Below, in pieces: positions 63,874 through 64,000 of a DNA stretch of 64,000 nt. Below the pieces are notes generated by a model. The model saw nothing but the letters and a program-made list of their open reading frames with translations. It was not told where the DNA came from and did no database searches. Source of the DNA: a virus. The stretch lies in the IMG/VR virus record IMGVR_UViG_3300034524_000084, positions 33,781-97,780 of that record; one strand, written 5' to 3'. The position numbers and the translations under genes are program-made. Each line of letters starts with the position of its first letter. Positions within the stretch are counted from its first letter, which is position 1.

Positions 63874-64000
63874 CTATTTTACAGTATTTTTTTCGAATTT
63901 GTTTATTTTAGAATCAACAAAACACCTAATACATACATTTTTTAAACCATCTTTACCTTTTGGTTCTTTATAGAAAAATTCCTCAGTAGCAGGTAACCAT
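63874..64000 (-). CDS. C-terminal part of a zinc-finger protein (partial)
   Basis: Open from the right edge to TAG 63874-63876: WLPATEEFFYKEPKGKDGLK then NVCIRCFVDSK. This is the second half of the LPATxEFFYxxxxxxxGLxxxCxxC zinc finger also seen in phage endonuclease VII-like and small terminase proteins. The start lies outside the window. The 44 nt to the next gene hold a GGGTCAGCTACCC palindrome. Confidence 0.6.
   Translation of the reverse strand, partial: WLPATEEFFYKEPKGKDGLKNVCIRCFVDSKINKFEKNTVK

Noticed and set aside
63841-63880. Late promoter at the right end
   Set aside because: A TATAAT-like hexamer is present on the minus strand but without a matching -35, so it is not supported.

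Overview
The window is about 64 kb of an AT-rich temperate tailed phage (long-tailed siphovirus plan) of a low-GC Gram-positive host, most likely an anaerobic and perhaps thermophilic Clostridia-type Firmicute. The host inference rests on the AT-rich codon use, strong GGAGG ribosome sites with frequent TTG/GTG starts, a B12-dependent (class II) ribonucleotide reductase, an LLH-type holin with an Amidase_3 endolysin, and an attP that carries the 3' half of a Firmicute tRNA-Gln(TTG). attP and integrase lie in the middle of the window with phage genes on both sides, so this looks like a virion or episomal genome rather than an integrated prophage.

Layout. 1-6770 (+): YopX, DnaB-like helicase, DnaG-like primase, RecB/Cas4-like nuclease and DnaE-type DNA polymerase III alpha. 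6780-11460 (+): small proteins and a DNA-modification/anti-restriction block (a broken Mom-like gene, two DNA methyltransferases, a frameshifted remnant, a radical SAM protein). 11490-13410 (+): a promoter, a 457-aa Cas12f-like RuvC nuclease, a structured RNA with a CRISPR anti-repeat, and a CRISPR array of 4 repeats and 3 spacers, with no adaptation genes. 13420-21950 (+): a ThyX-like protein, class II RNR (interrupted by an intein and a group I intron), dUTPase, RtcB RNA ligase, RuvC-like resolvase and excisionase. 22040-23530: attP with arm-type repeats, and the integrase. 23695-25036: a TnpB-only IS200/IS605-type insertion that splits a small gene.

From a bidirectional terminator at about 25140 to the right edge, everything is on the minus strand and forms the late operon, read right to left: small Cys-rich and hypothetical proteins, ClpP-like protease, HU, PhoH-like ATPase, a metallophosphoesterase, a structured RNA, small terminase, large terminase in three exons (two group I introns, one carrying two LAGLIDADG endonuclease genes), portal, XkdF-like protease/scaffold, head decoration, major capsid, connectors, tail tube, an extra tyrosine recombinase, tail chaperone, a 2014-aa tape measure, Dit, an 1835-aa tail/fibre protein, a DUF859-like fibre, and the XhlA-amidase-holin lysis cassette.

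The most interesting content is a compact phage-borne type V CRISPR-Cas locus whose tracrRNA-like RNA (13007-13143) has a second copy far away at the terminase operon (58812-58900, minus strand). The two copies share a 6-bp stem, a 9-nt loop and a pseudoknot with compensatory base changes, and the remote copy keeps anti-repeat complementarity through G-U wobble pairs. The genome is also rich in homing and RNA-level elements: one intein, three group I introns, four intact LAGLIDADG endonucleases, one degraded endonuclease and one TnpB, alongside an RtcB RNA ligase.
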